A stretch of DNA of 64,000 nt from Globodera rostochiensis (Eukaryota; Nematoda; Chromadorea; Rhabditida; Heteroderidae), in the NCBI GenBank assembly GCA_018350325.1, contig JAEVLN010000037.1, positions 248,001 to 312,000 on the forward strand, given 5' to 3'. Below, piece after piece: positions 12,401 to 22,369 of the stretch. Every line of letters starts with the position of its first letter. The first letter of the stretch is position 1. A program made the position numbers and the translations under genes. The notes under the pieces were generated by a model, which worked only from the letters and a program-made list of their open reading frames with translations, did no database searches and was not told where the DNA came from.

Positions 12401-15400
12401 TCGGCTTTGCAATTTTTGCACTGGCCAGAACATTTTGAGTCAAAATGGAGGGAGTTGAAAGAAAAAAATGTGTCGGATATGGAAGAGGAAGAATTGAAAA
12501 TGAAACTGTATCAAATGTTAAGGCACATTTCAGCAAATTTAGACAACTTTTTGTATAAAAGTTTGGCCAATTGTGCACCAGAAAATGAAAATGATTCAAC
12601 AAATTTCAAAATTTCTACAATAAATTCAACAAATTGTATAGAAAAGCAAAATCAATGGTGCATTATTGGAGAAAAATTGCACAGAAATAAGCTGGCCAAA
12701 GCATTGATGGCAAGTGCCGCGTTGAAAAATGCCTGGGACAAACTGACTAAAGCTGATCAAATTTGTGTTATTACGGTAATTTTTGTTGCAGAAAATAACA
12801 ATCGAAAACTCAAAGAGGCCAAAAGAAAAAGTGTCGGCAAATACATGGAAAAATGGGGCCAAACACTTCAGCAAATCCGCATGGGTAATGATGGACACTG
12901 AATAAAGAAATTTAAATAAAAATAAAATATTTTTTTTTTATCAAATTGTTTTAGATCAACACATATTTGAAATGTTTGACCAAAAAGGCTTACTAAATTT
13001 TGGACAAAAGCCAGCAGAATGGCGAGAGCATATTGAATATATTCAACAAATTAATTATGACGGGGAATCAAACTTTTCGGACGAGGTAATCAAGACAGGG
13101 CTTCCTTCCACCAATGTGTTTTGATAAACTCGAAAGTTATTCCAATTTTTTCAAATTCATCATTTAATTTTACTAAGATTTTTAAATTGTTATAGTTATA
13201 TCTATCAATACCATTTGGGATTTTCGGGATTGGGTCGGGATTTAGTCGGGGTCCCACTCCCAAAAATCGAATTGGCCGGTCTTTGTTTTAAATTACAAAA
13301 CAGAGCGCAAAAATGGTTTTTAGATGGCATTTATTCTGCGAGCAAATGGTCATGGTGGCGTTGATACAGACACGAAAACGCAAATTCAGGCACATTTTGA
13401 TACAATTCGAACAATCGTAAAGCAATGGGTAATTACGAAAATCGAAAAATTTAAAAAATGTAAAACATTTAGTCAAAGGGCCAAGGTGAACTGTTGATGG
13501 GTGGATCCATGATGATGGGCACGTTCACTTCGGATTCCGATGTGGACACCGTTTGTGTGGTGCCAGAACATATTCGAGCCGAACATTTTTTCGGCACAGT
13601 GTCGTGCCACAAAAAATTTAACAAAGAATGCCGAAATGACGACTCACTGTTTTGCCAACTTTGCTTAGTAAGTCGCACGGAATTTTATTGGATTACTGTA
13701 TGTGTTTAACTGTACTTTGCGCGCATACTGTATTCACACATTCATAAAAATATAAAAATTATTTAGCACCCCGACGTTCAATCTTTGCAAAAACTTCCGT
13801 CTAGTTGGGTTCCACTGATCAGATTAACGCTGAGTACAACTGATCATGAGCTTGACATTGCGTTCGCCTCCATTCTTGGAGATGAGCAAATTCAATTCGA
13901 AGATCAAAATATTTTAGAAAAAACCGAGGAAATGATCGACAAATTGGGCAACAAAATCAAAACATTGAAACATGATCAAAGTGATCAGTCTGCTATAGAT
14001 GAGTCGGAACAACTGCTCAGATCACTCCGATCACTTGCTGGTTAAATTTAACACATTAAACAATTTGTATATTTAATTGTTTTACAATTTAATATGAAGG
14101 CATTAATTCCAATCTGCGCATGCTTGAACTGGTCTCAGACAACGAAATTTTTCGTAAATTTATTTTGGCACTTAAATTGTGGGCAAAATGTGAGTTTAAC
14201 GAATGTAAAGTCCATTAAAACGTTTAAACATAATCAAGCCAATTATATTTACAACAACGCGATGGGCTTCCTGAATGGCACTTCGTTGAGCATTCTTGCA
14301 ACAAAAATTGTCTTGCTGTACCCGGAAGCTACCGTACCATTTTTGTTGAAACGCTTTTTCTTCACTTACATTAAATGGTATAATTGTCAGTTTTTTTGGG
14401 AATTGTAAAAAGTCGAAACATTAAAACATCCATAACAAAATGCTTTTAATTAATATTATTTAAATTTTAAAGTATTTCCCAGGGAATGGCCTTTGCCTGT
14501 GCACATTGAGGACATTCGGCCCGATTCGCTGAATTGGAATGCTGCGGATGAGTTGCGACAGTTGGAGACCCAATTTTGGTTGGGATCCCATGGCCAACGT
14601 CTGACAATGCCAGTCATCACTTCCGGATACCCGCAACAAAACAGCACATTCAAAATCAATTGGCAAACTGAAAAAATTATCAAAAATGCTATGCAAAAGG
14701 GTAAAACTAAAATAAATCAAATTTAAATTCTACAAATTTAATAAAAATCACTTGGATTATTTTATATGAAATTAATTCAAAAAATTATGTTGTTCCCCAA
14801 ATTTAGCACTTAAAGTGCTGCATTCATCGAAAAGTGACAAAGAGAAATGGACAACCATTTTAGAACAACAAAAAAAATTCTCTGAAATGGTTCGTTTTTT
14901 CCGTAAACAAAATAATAAATAAAATTTTTTTTTATTAATTGAATTTATACAATACCATCCCCACTACAGTATCCATATTATTTCGTGATTACTTGTGTAG
15001 CATCAGACGTGAATTTGTTTAACGAATTCTGCGGTTTTGTTGTTACCCGAATACGTATCCAACTTTTGCGGACCATCGACTGCTCCCGGGATAGCGTCGA
15101 ATTTTGCCATGTTTTAGCCTTAAACAGTTGTCCACAGTACACTGTTCAAAAATACACAAACATGTACGGTAGTTCAGCAAAAATTTAACATTTATAGGAA
15201 AATTTACACATAAAAAATTACATTTTTAGATAAAAAAAAAATAATTTTAAGCTCGGCTAATATGTGTTGCAAAGCTTGGCTTGTAGGAGTCAGTGTGAAG
15301 AAGGCAGAGAATGGCCAACAACTTCAAAATATTGATCTGGAGCTGAACAACAACAACTTGAAGACGAACCTGGACAATGCAATAGTGGCCAGTTACAAAA

Positions 15401-15555
15401 AAATAGTGTTTGACACGAGGAGGCGCAGAGGGCCTTTGAATTTGGCGGAACAAAAAATCCAAAAATTTTTTTCCAGCAAATTTTCTGACGAGAAGAATCA
15501 ACGGGATTTTGTCCGTTTGGAAACAAAATATGTAGACAAATCAACAATAACTTGA
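3493..15555 (+). CDS. Giant 24-exon protein: signal-like N-terminus, long helical region, C-terminal poly(A) polymerase
   Basis: Exons: 3493-3580, 3633-3859, 4376-4564, 4656-4911, 5074-5505, 5968-6162, 6212-6397, 6739-6887, 7627-7890, 8194-8494, 8893-9450, 10367-10939, 11158-11844, 12246-12884, 12955-13085, 13324-13428, 13473-13667, 13767-14040, 14100-14189, 14239-14377, 14483-14700, 14807-14889, 14970-15163, 15252-15555. Every junction keeps the frame (total 6,477 nt, about 2,158 residues). The weakest is 7890/8194, which needs a poor GTCGGT donor. Residues 1-25 look like a signal peptide (MKSIALQFIVNFIQFF, then SSICLIEG). Residues 26 to about 1580 are helical and match no family I know. A lysine-rich run (KKKKKKQKKK) near residue 1195 is followed by a Lys/Asn/Glu-rich linker. 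Residues from about 1626 are poly(A) polymerase. A signal peptide on a nuclear-type enzyme is odd. Two adjacent genes joined by my model remain possible, because exon 16 begins with ATG right after an acceptor. Confidence 0.6.
4000..4335. mobile_element. Foldback element with TTAGGCCTAA palindromes
   Basis: It lies in intron 2 of the giant gene. The left arm contains GCCGGCGAAGTCTATAAATT, then a CCAGGGTTAA word, then GTTCGCTAGGCTAGGCCTAA. The right arm carries the same words in reverse (CTAAGCCTAGCGAACC, TTAACCCTGG, AATTTATAGGCTTAGCCGGC). The arms are long inverted repeats able to form a hairpin. No coding capacity. Confidence 0.65.
5517..5913. mobile_element. hAT-like MITE, CTCGAGATTTTTCGAGA-word family
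   Basis: It lies in intron 5. The ends are TAGAGACCGG and CCGGTCTCTA. The interior is roughly 60-70-bp units repeated about five times, each holding TCGAGATTTTTCGAGA and CATCTCGTCTCGAATAAAAC. Open frames on both strands are a by-product of the repeat. The flanks GGTTAGAG and GTTCAGAG are similar but not identical. Confidence 0.7.
7035..7160. mobile_element. Small inverted-repeat element
   Basis: It lies in intron 8. GTAAACACTCTTTTAATCCC on the left is matched by its near-perfect inverse (GAATTAAAAGAGTGTTTAC) on the right, with GGGGGATTAT words between them. Confidence 0.6.
7309..7537. mobile_element. hAT-like MITE, GGGACCGGGAC-word family
   Basis: The ends TAGGGTTGGACGGGACC and GGTCCCGTCCAACCCTA are inverted repeats of 17 bp. 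The element is flanked by a perfect 8-bp duplication, CACCAAAC (7301-7308 and 7538-7545). The interior is made of ACCGGGAC/GTCCCGGT words. It lies in intron 8 of the giant gene, about 90 bp before exon 9. Confidence 0.85.
9710..10239. mobile_element. hAT-like MITE, GGTATCGGTATT-word family, with a nested tRNA-derived repeat
   Basis: The ends are TAGTGTTAGGC and GCCTAACACTA, flanked by a perfect 8-bp duplication CTTTTGAG (9702-9709, 10240-10247). The interior has CGGTATCGGTATTTCGG words. A tRNA-derived repeat (10006-10193) is inserted inside it. It lies in intron 11 of the giant gene. Confidence 0.8.
10006..10193 (-). mobile_element. tRNA-derived SINE-like repeat, copy 1
   Basis: On the minus strand, 10103 down to 10031 folds as most of a tRNA. 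The acceptor is GCCCCGG/CCGGGG, the A box is TAGCTCAGTTGG, the B box is GGTTCGAGTCC, and the T stem is GTGGG/CCCAC. The anticodon arm is imperfect and the base before the anticodon-like GGA is C rather than T, so this is not a working tRNA. About 90 bp of conserved non-tRNA sequence lie 5' of it, and the repeat ends ATTCTTTACTGG. Two identical relatives lie at 18881-19073 and 19166-19358. Confidence 0.7.
10959..11097. mobile_element. hAT-like MITE, GATCGAGAT-word family
   Basis: The ends are TAGAGATCGGACTTGAGG and CCGATCTCTA, flanked by a perfect 8-bp duplication GTTTCGAC (10951-10958, 11098-11105). It lies in intron 12 of the giant gene. Confidence 0.85.
11880..12165. repeat. 29-bp minisatellite in intron 13
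   Basis: About nine units of TTGGCACTTTTTCCCTTTTG followed by CACCTTTAG, differing by single bases or small deletions. The array fills most of the intron between exons 13 and 14. Confidence 0.85.
12955..15555 (+). CDS. Poly(A) polymerase module (nucleotidyltransferase)
   Basis: This is the 3' part of the model at 3493-15555, listed separately because its identity is firm. The enzyme adds adenosines to RNA 3' ends. Exon 17 has the polymerase-beta-type active-site motif: GGS, then DSDVD with two metal-binding Asp (about residues 1683 and 1685). Exon 18 has the third, in HELDIAFA. Exons 19-21 give IxxLKLWAK, MGFLNGTSLSILATKIVLLY, a WEWP motif and YPQQNSTF, all in canonical poly(A) polymerase order. 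Exons 22-24 form the C-terminal RNA-binding domain, with YPYYFVITCVAS and AWLVGVSVKK. The protein stops soon after this domain, with no long Ser/Thr-rich tail. If it is a separate gene, the start would be the ATG at 13324. All catalytic residues are present, so this is probably an active but divergent paralogue. Confidence 0.88.
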
Positions 15556-17853
15556 TCAGTGATTCGATTTGTTTTTTTCAACTTTATTTTTAATTAATTT
15601 ACATTTTAAGTGGAGGAGTAATAAAAAATGGAACTTCTCTTTGAATTCATATTACCGGTATTTAAATTTAATATTAACATTTATCAAAATTGCAATATTT
15701 GAACAAAACATTTTCTTTTATAATGTCAAATTTGCTTAATTTCATTCATCGTCCTTCTCTGGTTGGAAAACTTCTGTAGGTGATTGATGCAGTCAAATTA
15801 TGAGTAATTATTGAAGTAAATAATTAAGGGTAATTATAACATATTCTTGTTGAGGGGGCTTAGTTTTATCAGACGCGTTCTCGCCTTTTTATTCAACTCA
15901 TTAAATTTTGAAAAAATAAAACAATTTTTCGATAGGGTACGTTGATTCTAATTACTCTCGCCGTCTGACGCGCTTTCACTCCCCTTTTCGTTAGAATCAG
16001 GACAAAGATTGGTAAACTCGTGTAAAACCATGAATATTAAATATTTTGGTCTCGAATGAAAGAAGTCCAATAATCGTACAAAAATCTTTTATATATATTC
16101 GTGCTCAGCTCGGTGCGGGGAATCGAACAGTATAGCCACCAATACATGCGTTGAATTGGTGATATAGGGACCACACTAGAGCCCGGACTTGAGCTTCGAG
16201 AGCGAGATCTGGAGTCGAATTCTCGAATAAATCTCGGTCTCGAAAAATCTCGCGAGGCTCATTTTTTGTCGAGCGAGATCTCGAGGTCGAGATTCTCGTC
16301 TCGACCGGGCTCTAGACCACACTGCTCATGTTCAGTTTCCCTTACAGATTTGATAGAGCGTTTGAGGAAATTTTGGGTCCCTCCTAGCCCAGAAAACGAA
16401 TGGAACCACCTCAAAATGTAAAACCCCAGGGCTTTTAGCTCCCTGTTAACAAAAATAAAATCCGAAAACAGAATTCTAGCAAAAAAAATATCATAGATCA
16501 GAAAACAGAATTCTAGTGCCTCTTTTAAACATCAGAAAACAGAATTTTGGCGCCAAAACGACCAGAAAAACAAAATTACGGATTTTCAAATTTAATTTAC
16601 CTTCTTCCTGTGAAGCTTAGGGTTCGTCTCTTGAAGTTTGCCCGAATTGTGAGCGGAAATGGGCTGATTCCGATTTTGAGGCTGAACTTTTGGACTCGAA
16701 CTGTGAGAAAGAGCTTGATGCCGGATGGTTATTGTTGGTCGAAACAGTTTTGACGATCACATTCAGGAGCTAATAAGACGGTTGTGGTGGGACCCGAAGA
16801 GACAAAGGCACTTTCGAAAATGATCACATCAATTAATATTGTTTTTTTTTGTGGAAGATGAATAAACTAATCTTTTTTCAAATTTTCATGCTTAAAATTC
16901 TATTCGCTTTCAATTCTTTACCATTTTTTCAAATTTTTAGCCTATACCTAACCTTCAGGGATGGGCAAAATCGGAAATAAAATCCGAAACCCGAAATTCC
17001 AAAACCCCCAAAAAATTCCGAAACCCAAACCGAAACGGCGCCAAAAAACCCGAAATTTCCAAAACCCGAAATCCAAATTTTTTTGAGGGAAATTTTTGCA
17101 CTGTCGATAAAAAAAATTGTCTTCAACTTCAATTGCCTCATCATCAATTTTTTAACAGTTCTTCTTGGCAAGTGGGTCGGCAGTGCCGCCACCGAAAAAA
17201 TTTTGAATTTGTGACTCAATTTGTTTGTTAGGGAATTGTCATCTAAATATTTTTAAAAAATCGGAAAAAGTTAAAAGAATTTTATGTTTAACCACCTAAC
17301 TGTACAGAAAAATAGGAAAAATTGTTAACAAATTATGGAGACCTGAACCCTCACACAAAGTTCAACTGCCCAAACCACTCGCCACTACACCAACACCAAA
17401 GCCTAGATTTCTCAAGAATCCCATTCTTAGGGGTGAATAATCCAAAATTTCACTCAAATTTCAAAATCCGAAACGGCCAAAAAAACCCGAAATTCCAAAC
17501 CCCGAAATCCGAAATTTTGTCCATCCCTTCTACCCCCCTCCCCATAGAGTCATTTCTCAAAAATGCAATTTTTTTAAGCAGAAAAAGACACTTCAGTCCA
17601 GCGCTCATAATTGCTTCAAAGTGGTTTCCGCTAGGGTTTAAAAAAATCATTTGGCCAATCAATTTGGGTCATCTGCGCGTTGTCAATTCCCTCAAACTCC
17701 TCCATGATTAATTTGTGCGCATTTACATGAATTTGGTGCCTGGTGCCGGATGTTTTGCTGAGCACCCGGAGGACATGTTTGGCGTATATATATCGATGCA
17801 AATTTGTATGTAAACCATGCCAATATTGCCTTTATAGAATATTTATATTATTA
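15556..17853. other. Intergenic region between the poly(A) polymerase and glutathione synthetase genes
   Basis: No gene model was supported. It holds the MITE at 16177-16314. A word-repeat element near 16958-17525 has CAGGGATGGGCAAAA on the left and TTTTGTCCATCCC on the right, with CCGAAATTCC words between. A decayed tRNA-like stretch lies near 16100-16170, with a hairpin CACCAAT/ATTGGTG and a B-box-like GTTCGATTCCC on the minus strand. ATGCCA at 17817-17822 lies 31 bp before the next start codon. Confidence 0.5.
16177..16314. mobile_element. hAT-like MITE, TCTCGAGG-word family
   Basis: The ends are TAGAGCCCGGACTTGAG and CCGGGCTCTA, flanked by a perfect 8-bp duplication GACCACAC (16169-16176, 16315-16322). 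The interior is CGAGATCTCG-type words. Confidence 0.85.
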
Positions 17854-20800
17854 ATGCTGAATAGTATAATGTCAACAATAAATTCAAATTTTCAAATTGT
17901 TTTTGTGTCCGTCGTATTTATCCTCTGCACTTTTTTTGGCCATGCCGCTCCTCCCCATCAACACAATGCCAATTACAAAACAGCTTCTAACGGTCATAAA
18001 ACGGGTTCAAATTCTAAGAAAAAGTGCTTTAAGTCAAACATTTTCAGATGGCGCTGAAAGTCTGCAAAATTACATTGGTAATATGGCGTTAACGGACATA
18101 GAGCTGAAAAAGTTGGCACAATTTGCCATTGTGTGGTGCCACAACAATGCGTTGATTTTGAGGCCGATTGGAAAAGAAGACAGGTACTGTAACTTCAAAC
18201 CCTTTATTTTACATTAATTCTTATATATTAATTTTCTGATTCGTAAATATTGGATGCAAAAATAATAATCATAAAAGCTTGATACTTAATTATATATCCA
18301 TATTTTAGAGTTGACATTGCCGAATTTGCTCCAATTTCGTTGTTTCCGTCACCGTTTCCCCGCGATGCTTTTGATAGAGCAATGAAAGTGCAAGAGGTGC
18401 ACAATTATAACAAACATTTTAATTTATTTAAATTCTCTCAAAATATTTAATCAGTGAATTTAGGCGATGAATTTGCTGTACTTTCGCGTGGCGCGTGACC
18501 ACGACTTTCTGATGAATGCCTACAAAGATACGATCAGATCTGATGAGTTTATCGCTAAGTTGGTGGGTATTGTGAAGGAAGTGCAGGAGGAGGGCATTCG
18601 CCAGCCGATCACTTTGATGCTGCAGCGGGCGGTCCGTTTGAAAGCATAAAATTATATCGAAATTGTCTAATTTATATAAATTAAAATAAACCATTTTTTT
18701 ATTTAGGATTATTTGTTGAACGTTGTGGAGGACAACGAAACGAAAGAAGTGAAATATGAGCCAAAACAGGTAAACAACAATTGGCGACCGGTACCGCACC
18801 CTTCCAAAAAAATTAAAAAATTTATTCGATTAACAAAAAATAAATATGCCTAACTCCAAGGGGGTACGGAGAATAGCGCACTGTAAGGATGTGAGTGTTC
18901 CGCTGGTTGGAAGCGAACGGTTAAAACGCCTATGGCGGGGGCAAAAGATCATCCATAAAGAAGCAGGCTAATGGGACGCCCCGGTAGCTCAGTTGGAAGA
19001 GCTGCCCACGGATTGGGTGAAGTACGTGGGTTCGAGTCCCACCCGGGGCTAACATTTTGCCTATTCTTTACTGGTAGCACCGGATGGTTGCCCAACCGTC
19101 GCCAGCGAAGCGATCGATGTGAGATCGATCGATGGACCGAGGGACCGGTCCCGTTGAGGATGGAGCTGTAAGGATGTGAGTGTTCCGCTGGTTGGAAGCG
19201 AACGGTTAAAACGCCTATGGCGGGGGCAAAAGATCATCCATAAAGAAGCAGGCTAATGGGACGCCCCGGTAGCTCAGTTGGAAGAGCTGCCCACGGATTG
19301 GGTGAAGTACGTGGGTTCGAGTCCCACCCGGGGCTAACATTTTGCCTATTCTTTACTGCACCAAGACACCAAGAATTGCGCACCAACCCGGAGAATTGCA
19401 CACCCTCGGGTCAAAATTTGTGAAAAAATATTTTTATACAAATTGTATGAAATTATGTTATTTGATGCGCTGATTGAACCCCTAAGCTCAGTGTGGCTTA
19501 GGCCTAAGCCTAACGAACCCCAAGCAAAGGTGGCTTAAAACGCTTTAAATTCTCCATTTTATTTTCTCTTGACGAATTCGTAATCAGCGTATTAACTGCC
19601 GGTGCGCAATTCTCCTAGCGTCAGTCCAAGCGGATTATTAAGCGCATAAACTATATTCGATTCAAGTCATTAAGGGCTTTCAAACGGAAGGTTTGAGACG
19701 AGTACCTAATTAAAATTTCAATTAACCCAATAATCATTTTAATTTATGATTTAAAGGTTGAGGTGAACACCGGTGCCATTGGGGGGATGGGACTGAAGCG
19801 TCGTACCACCGAACTCCATCGCCGAATGATCGAAAAAGTGGGATTGGACGCGTCCACTGAGCGTGTGCCCGAAAATAGACCCGACGCCGCCCTGGTCGAC
19901 GCACTGCACATGGCATGGTAAGCATTAAATTTCGAATCTTAAGCTAATACTTGGAATAAACCAACTTAAATTTTGGATTTTTTCTAATGTAAATCTTTAA
20001 TGTTTGAAATTGAAAAAAGAAGACATTTTTGTGTATTTTAGGGTCAATAAAAGTTGATTCTCAGGATTGATTCTACATAGAGATCAATTGAAAAATCCTT
20101 TATTTTTAGAATTTTCTTTAGGGAACTTTTTGGTGATCCGGACGCCATATTGGTAAAGCTGGAGGCCATTGCTTCGCCTTTCGTGTATGACGGGCGATAT
20201 AATGATGAAGAATTGGCGAAAAAGTCAGGGAACAGAATAAAGGTTGAGAGCTACTCATTGTCAGACAAATCGGAACGGGAAAACAGCACAAAACGGTGAA
20301 CGATCGTCAAATTTCATCTGCTAACATACAATAGATTCAATTTATTAATAATTTATTCGTCAGACTTCAACTGGACATGGAAGACTTTTCGCTCCGTTTG
20401 GACGGTCGGCGGGTAGCCGTTGTGTATTCGGGCCAATCGGCTCTCGGATGCAACCATATCGGCGAAGCCGGCATGGAATTCAGACGGATCATTGAGCGCT
20501 CCACGGCGATTGTACGTCAAGTGTTTTATTAAATTTGAGTAATTTAATTTGAAGAAAAAGAGGCTTCAATTGCTCTGTTATAAATCTATTTTGCATTTAA
20601 TTGACTTTATAGAAAGTGCCGTCTTTGGCCATAGCGATCAGCAGCTCCAAGAAAGTCCAGCAGGTTGTTGTGGCGAACCCCGGCGAGTTGGCAACGGGTT
20701 CGGGGGTTGTCACAAAATGGGGGAATTCGGGATGTGGGTTCGAATTCCGGGATGGGCACTCAGATCGTTTCTGAGTCCCGTTCGACTTTTGCAGTTCGGA

Positions 20801-22222
20801 GTTGGTGATGTTCGAACTTCAGATTGCTGAGCCCCCCCCCCCCCCCCGATTAAAGTCCACCAGAATAAATAATATTTATTGGGGTGGGGGAATACAAATA
20901 TTGATTGGCTATGAGTGCCTTCAGCAAATCCTCCGAAATTAGCAAAAAGTGATTTGAACCCCCGAGCGGGGGGAAATGTTGGGTGGGTAATTTTGGACCC
21001 GCCCCCTTTAGAAGAATGGTGGATGTCCCCGGGGGGTACAATTATGTAATGGGGTGAGGGGGGAGGCACGTGAATGTGCAAAAAAGAGATGAAGCGGTGA
21101 ACAGAAGAAGGGAAAGAGACGAATGAGTTTGGGGGGACAAAGGGAATGTGAATGAAGCGGGGGAGGGAAAGTGATCGTCGCGTTTAGCGACAGTTGTGCG
21201 GGTTCAGAAAGAAAAAAAAATTTAAATTCATTTTCTGAATTCGAGATGCTCGCAATGCCTGGGGCCCTGGAGCGTTTCTTCCCGAACCCTGAGGATGCTG
21301 CTACGGTGGCTGATATCAGAGCAACATTCGCCGGCTTATGGGGGCTCGAGCACAACGACGAAAAAACTCAACGCATAATTCAAGTAAGAAAATACCATAA
21401 ATGAATGTTCAAAAAACATGGTTTATATTAAATTTAGAGACCGACATTTTGAAAAATCCTGGATCTGGATTTCACTAAGGTTTGGATCTGGATTTTCTGG
21501 ACTAAACTCCAGAAAAAATCCAGATCCAGGAAAATCCAGGTCGTCTGAAGCCCCCGTTGGATCTGGGTTTCTGGATCCAGAAAAATCCAGGTCTGGATCC
21601 AGATCCAGATCAGTCTCTAATTAAATCGTTTGCAAATTAGCTATAATTTCTGATCTCCAACATTGGATGCAATTCAAGCTCTTCAAATTGTATTTTTATT
21701 TAGGACGCCATTGAGAACCCCGGCAACTATGTGCTAAAGCCGAACAAAGAATGCGGCGGAAACAATTTCTATGATGAGGAAATTGCTGAGAAATTGAAAG
21801 AATTTACGCCCACTGAACGCGCCGCGCATATTTTGATGCAGAAATTGCAGCCGATGGTTGTGAAGGTGGGCAAAATAATTTCATATATTTATTAGAATTT
21901 TATTACAAATTTTAATCGGGTCAGTCACATCCAATAATTTTAAACGTTTCCATTCTGATTGATCGATCCTTATTTTGTTTTTGCTTTACTAATTTACCTA
22001 ATTGAATTTTAGAACTATTTGGTGCGGCCCTTTAATGAGCCCAAATTGGAAGATGTGATCCCGGAACTCGGTGTTTACGGCTTTTTGCTCGGCAATTTGC
22101 ACGACGGGCGCGTGCTGCACAATGCCCATCAGGGCTACCATTTCCGCACCAAACTTTCCCATGTGAACGAAGCCGGCATTTCGGCTGGTTTCGGCTATTA
22201 CGACACGGCTTACCTCTTTTAG
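17854..22222 (+). CDS. Secreted glutathione synthetase-like protein
   Basis: Exons: 17854-17992, 18048-18183, 18309-18396, 18464-18631, 18707-18769, 19757-19917, 20122-20295, 20364-20511, 20613-20697, 21208-21383, 21704-21865, 22013-22222. All phases agree, giving 569 residues. Eukaryotic glutathione synthetase (about 470 residues) joins gamma-glutamylcysteine and glycine using ATP. Order seen: FAPISLFPSPFP, VEVNTGAIGG (Mg-binding Glu and Asn), SSSKKVQQ, RATFAGLWGL, KPNKECGGNNFYDEE (glycine loop and metal Glu), GVYGFLLG, then HFRTKLSH and AGISAGFGYYD at the end. Residues 1-31 are a signal peptide (hydrophobic FQIVFVSVVFILCTFFGHA), so the product is secreted. The substrate-binding motif YFRxGY of ordinary enzymes is YSGQSA here, losing the Arg and Tyr that hold gamma-glutamylcysteine. 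Exon 10 has a lysine/asparagine-rich insertion. Secreted, altered copies are known effectors in cyst nematodes. I infer the same here. Confidence 0.9.
18881..19073 (+). mobile_element. tRNA-derived SINE-like repeat, copy 2
   Basis: It lies in intron 5 of the glutathione synthetase-like gene. The tRNA-like part is 18978-19049, with acceptor GCCCCGG/CCGGGGC, A box TAGCTCAGTTGG and B box GGTTCGAGTCC. The anticodon loop reads ACGGATT, with C where U33 is expected, and there is no long variable arm despite a Ser-like GGA. It is preceded by 97 bp of conserved non-tRNA sequence, so the tRNA part sits in the 3' half. Confidence 0.75.
19166..19358 (+). mobile_element. tRNA-derived SINE-like repeat, copy 3 (tandem duplicate of copy 2)
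   Basis: By eye it is identical to 18881-19073, with a 285-bp period and about 92 bp of spacer. The duplication must be recent. The tRNA-like part is 19263-19334. Confidence 0.75.
19470..19545. repeat. TTAGGCCTAA palindrome repeat
   Basis: A copy of the dispersed motif GGCTTAGGCCTAAGCCTAAC followed by GAACCCC, in intron 5 of the glutathione synthetase-like gene. Confidence 0.6.
21435..21619. mobile_element. hAT-like MITE, TCTGGATCCAGA-word family
   Basis: The ends are TAGAGACCGA and CAGTCTCTA, flanked by ATTAAATT and ATTAAATC (7 of 8). The interior is CTGGATCTGGATTT/AAATCCAGATCCAG words. It lies in intron 10 of the glutathione synthetase-like gene. Confidence 0.7.
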
Positions 22223-22369
22223 GAGTTTGCCAAATTTGTATATTTTGATGGCATTTCTAGCAGTTGCATTTTTAGTATTATTTACATACTGTCAATTCAA
22301 TATTTAATGGCACCCTTAAATTTAAATTTAATTTGATTGTGTCTGACAAATTCTTCAACTGAAACGAAA

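Noticed and set aside
16090..16170. A tRNA gene on the minus strand
   Set aside because: There is a B-box-like word and one hairpin, but no matching acceptor stem, A box or T stem.
18978..19049. Functional tRNA gene (Ser GGA)
   Set aside because: The base before the anticodon is not T, the anticodon stem depends on wobble pairs, the long variable arm of Ser tRNAs is missing, and the same block occurs in a larger repeated unit. It is a tRNA-derived repeat.
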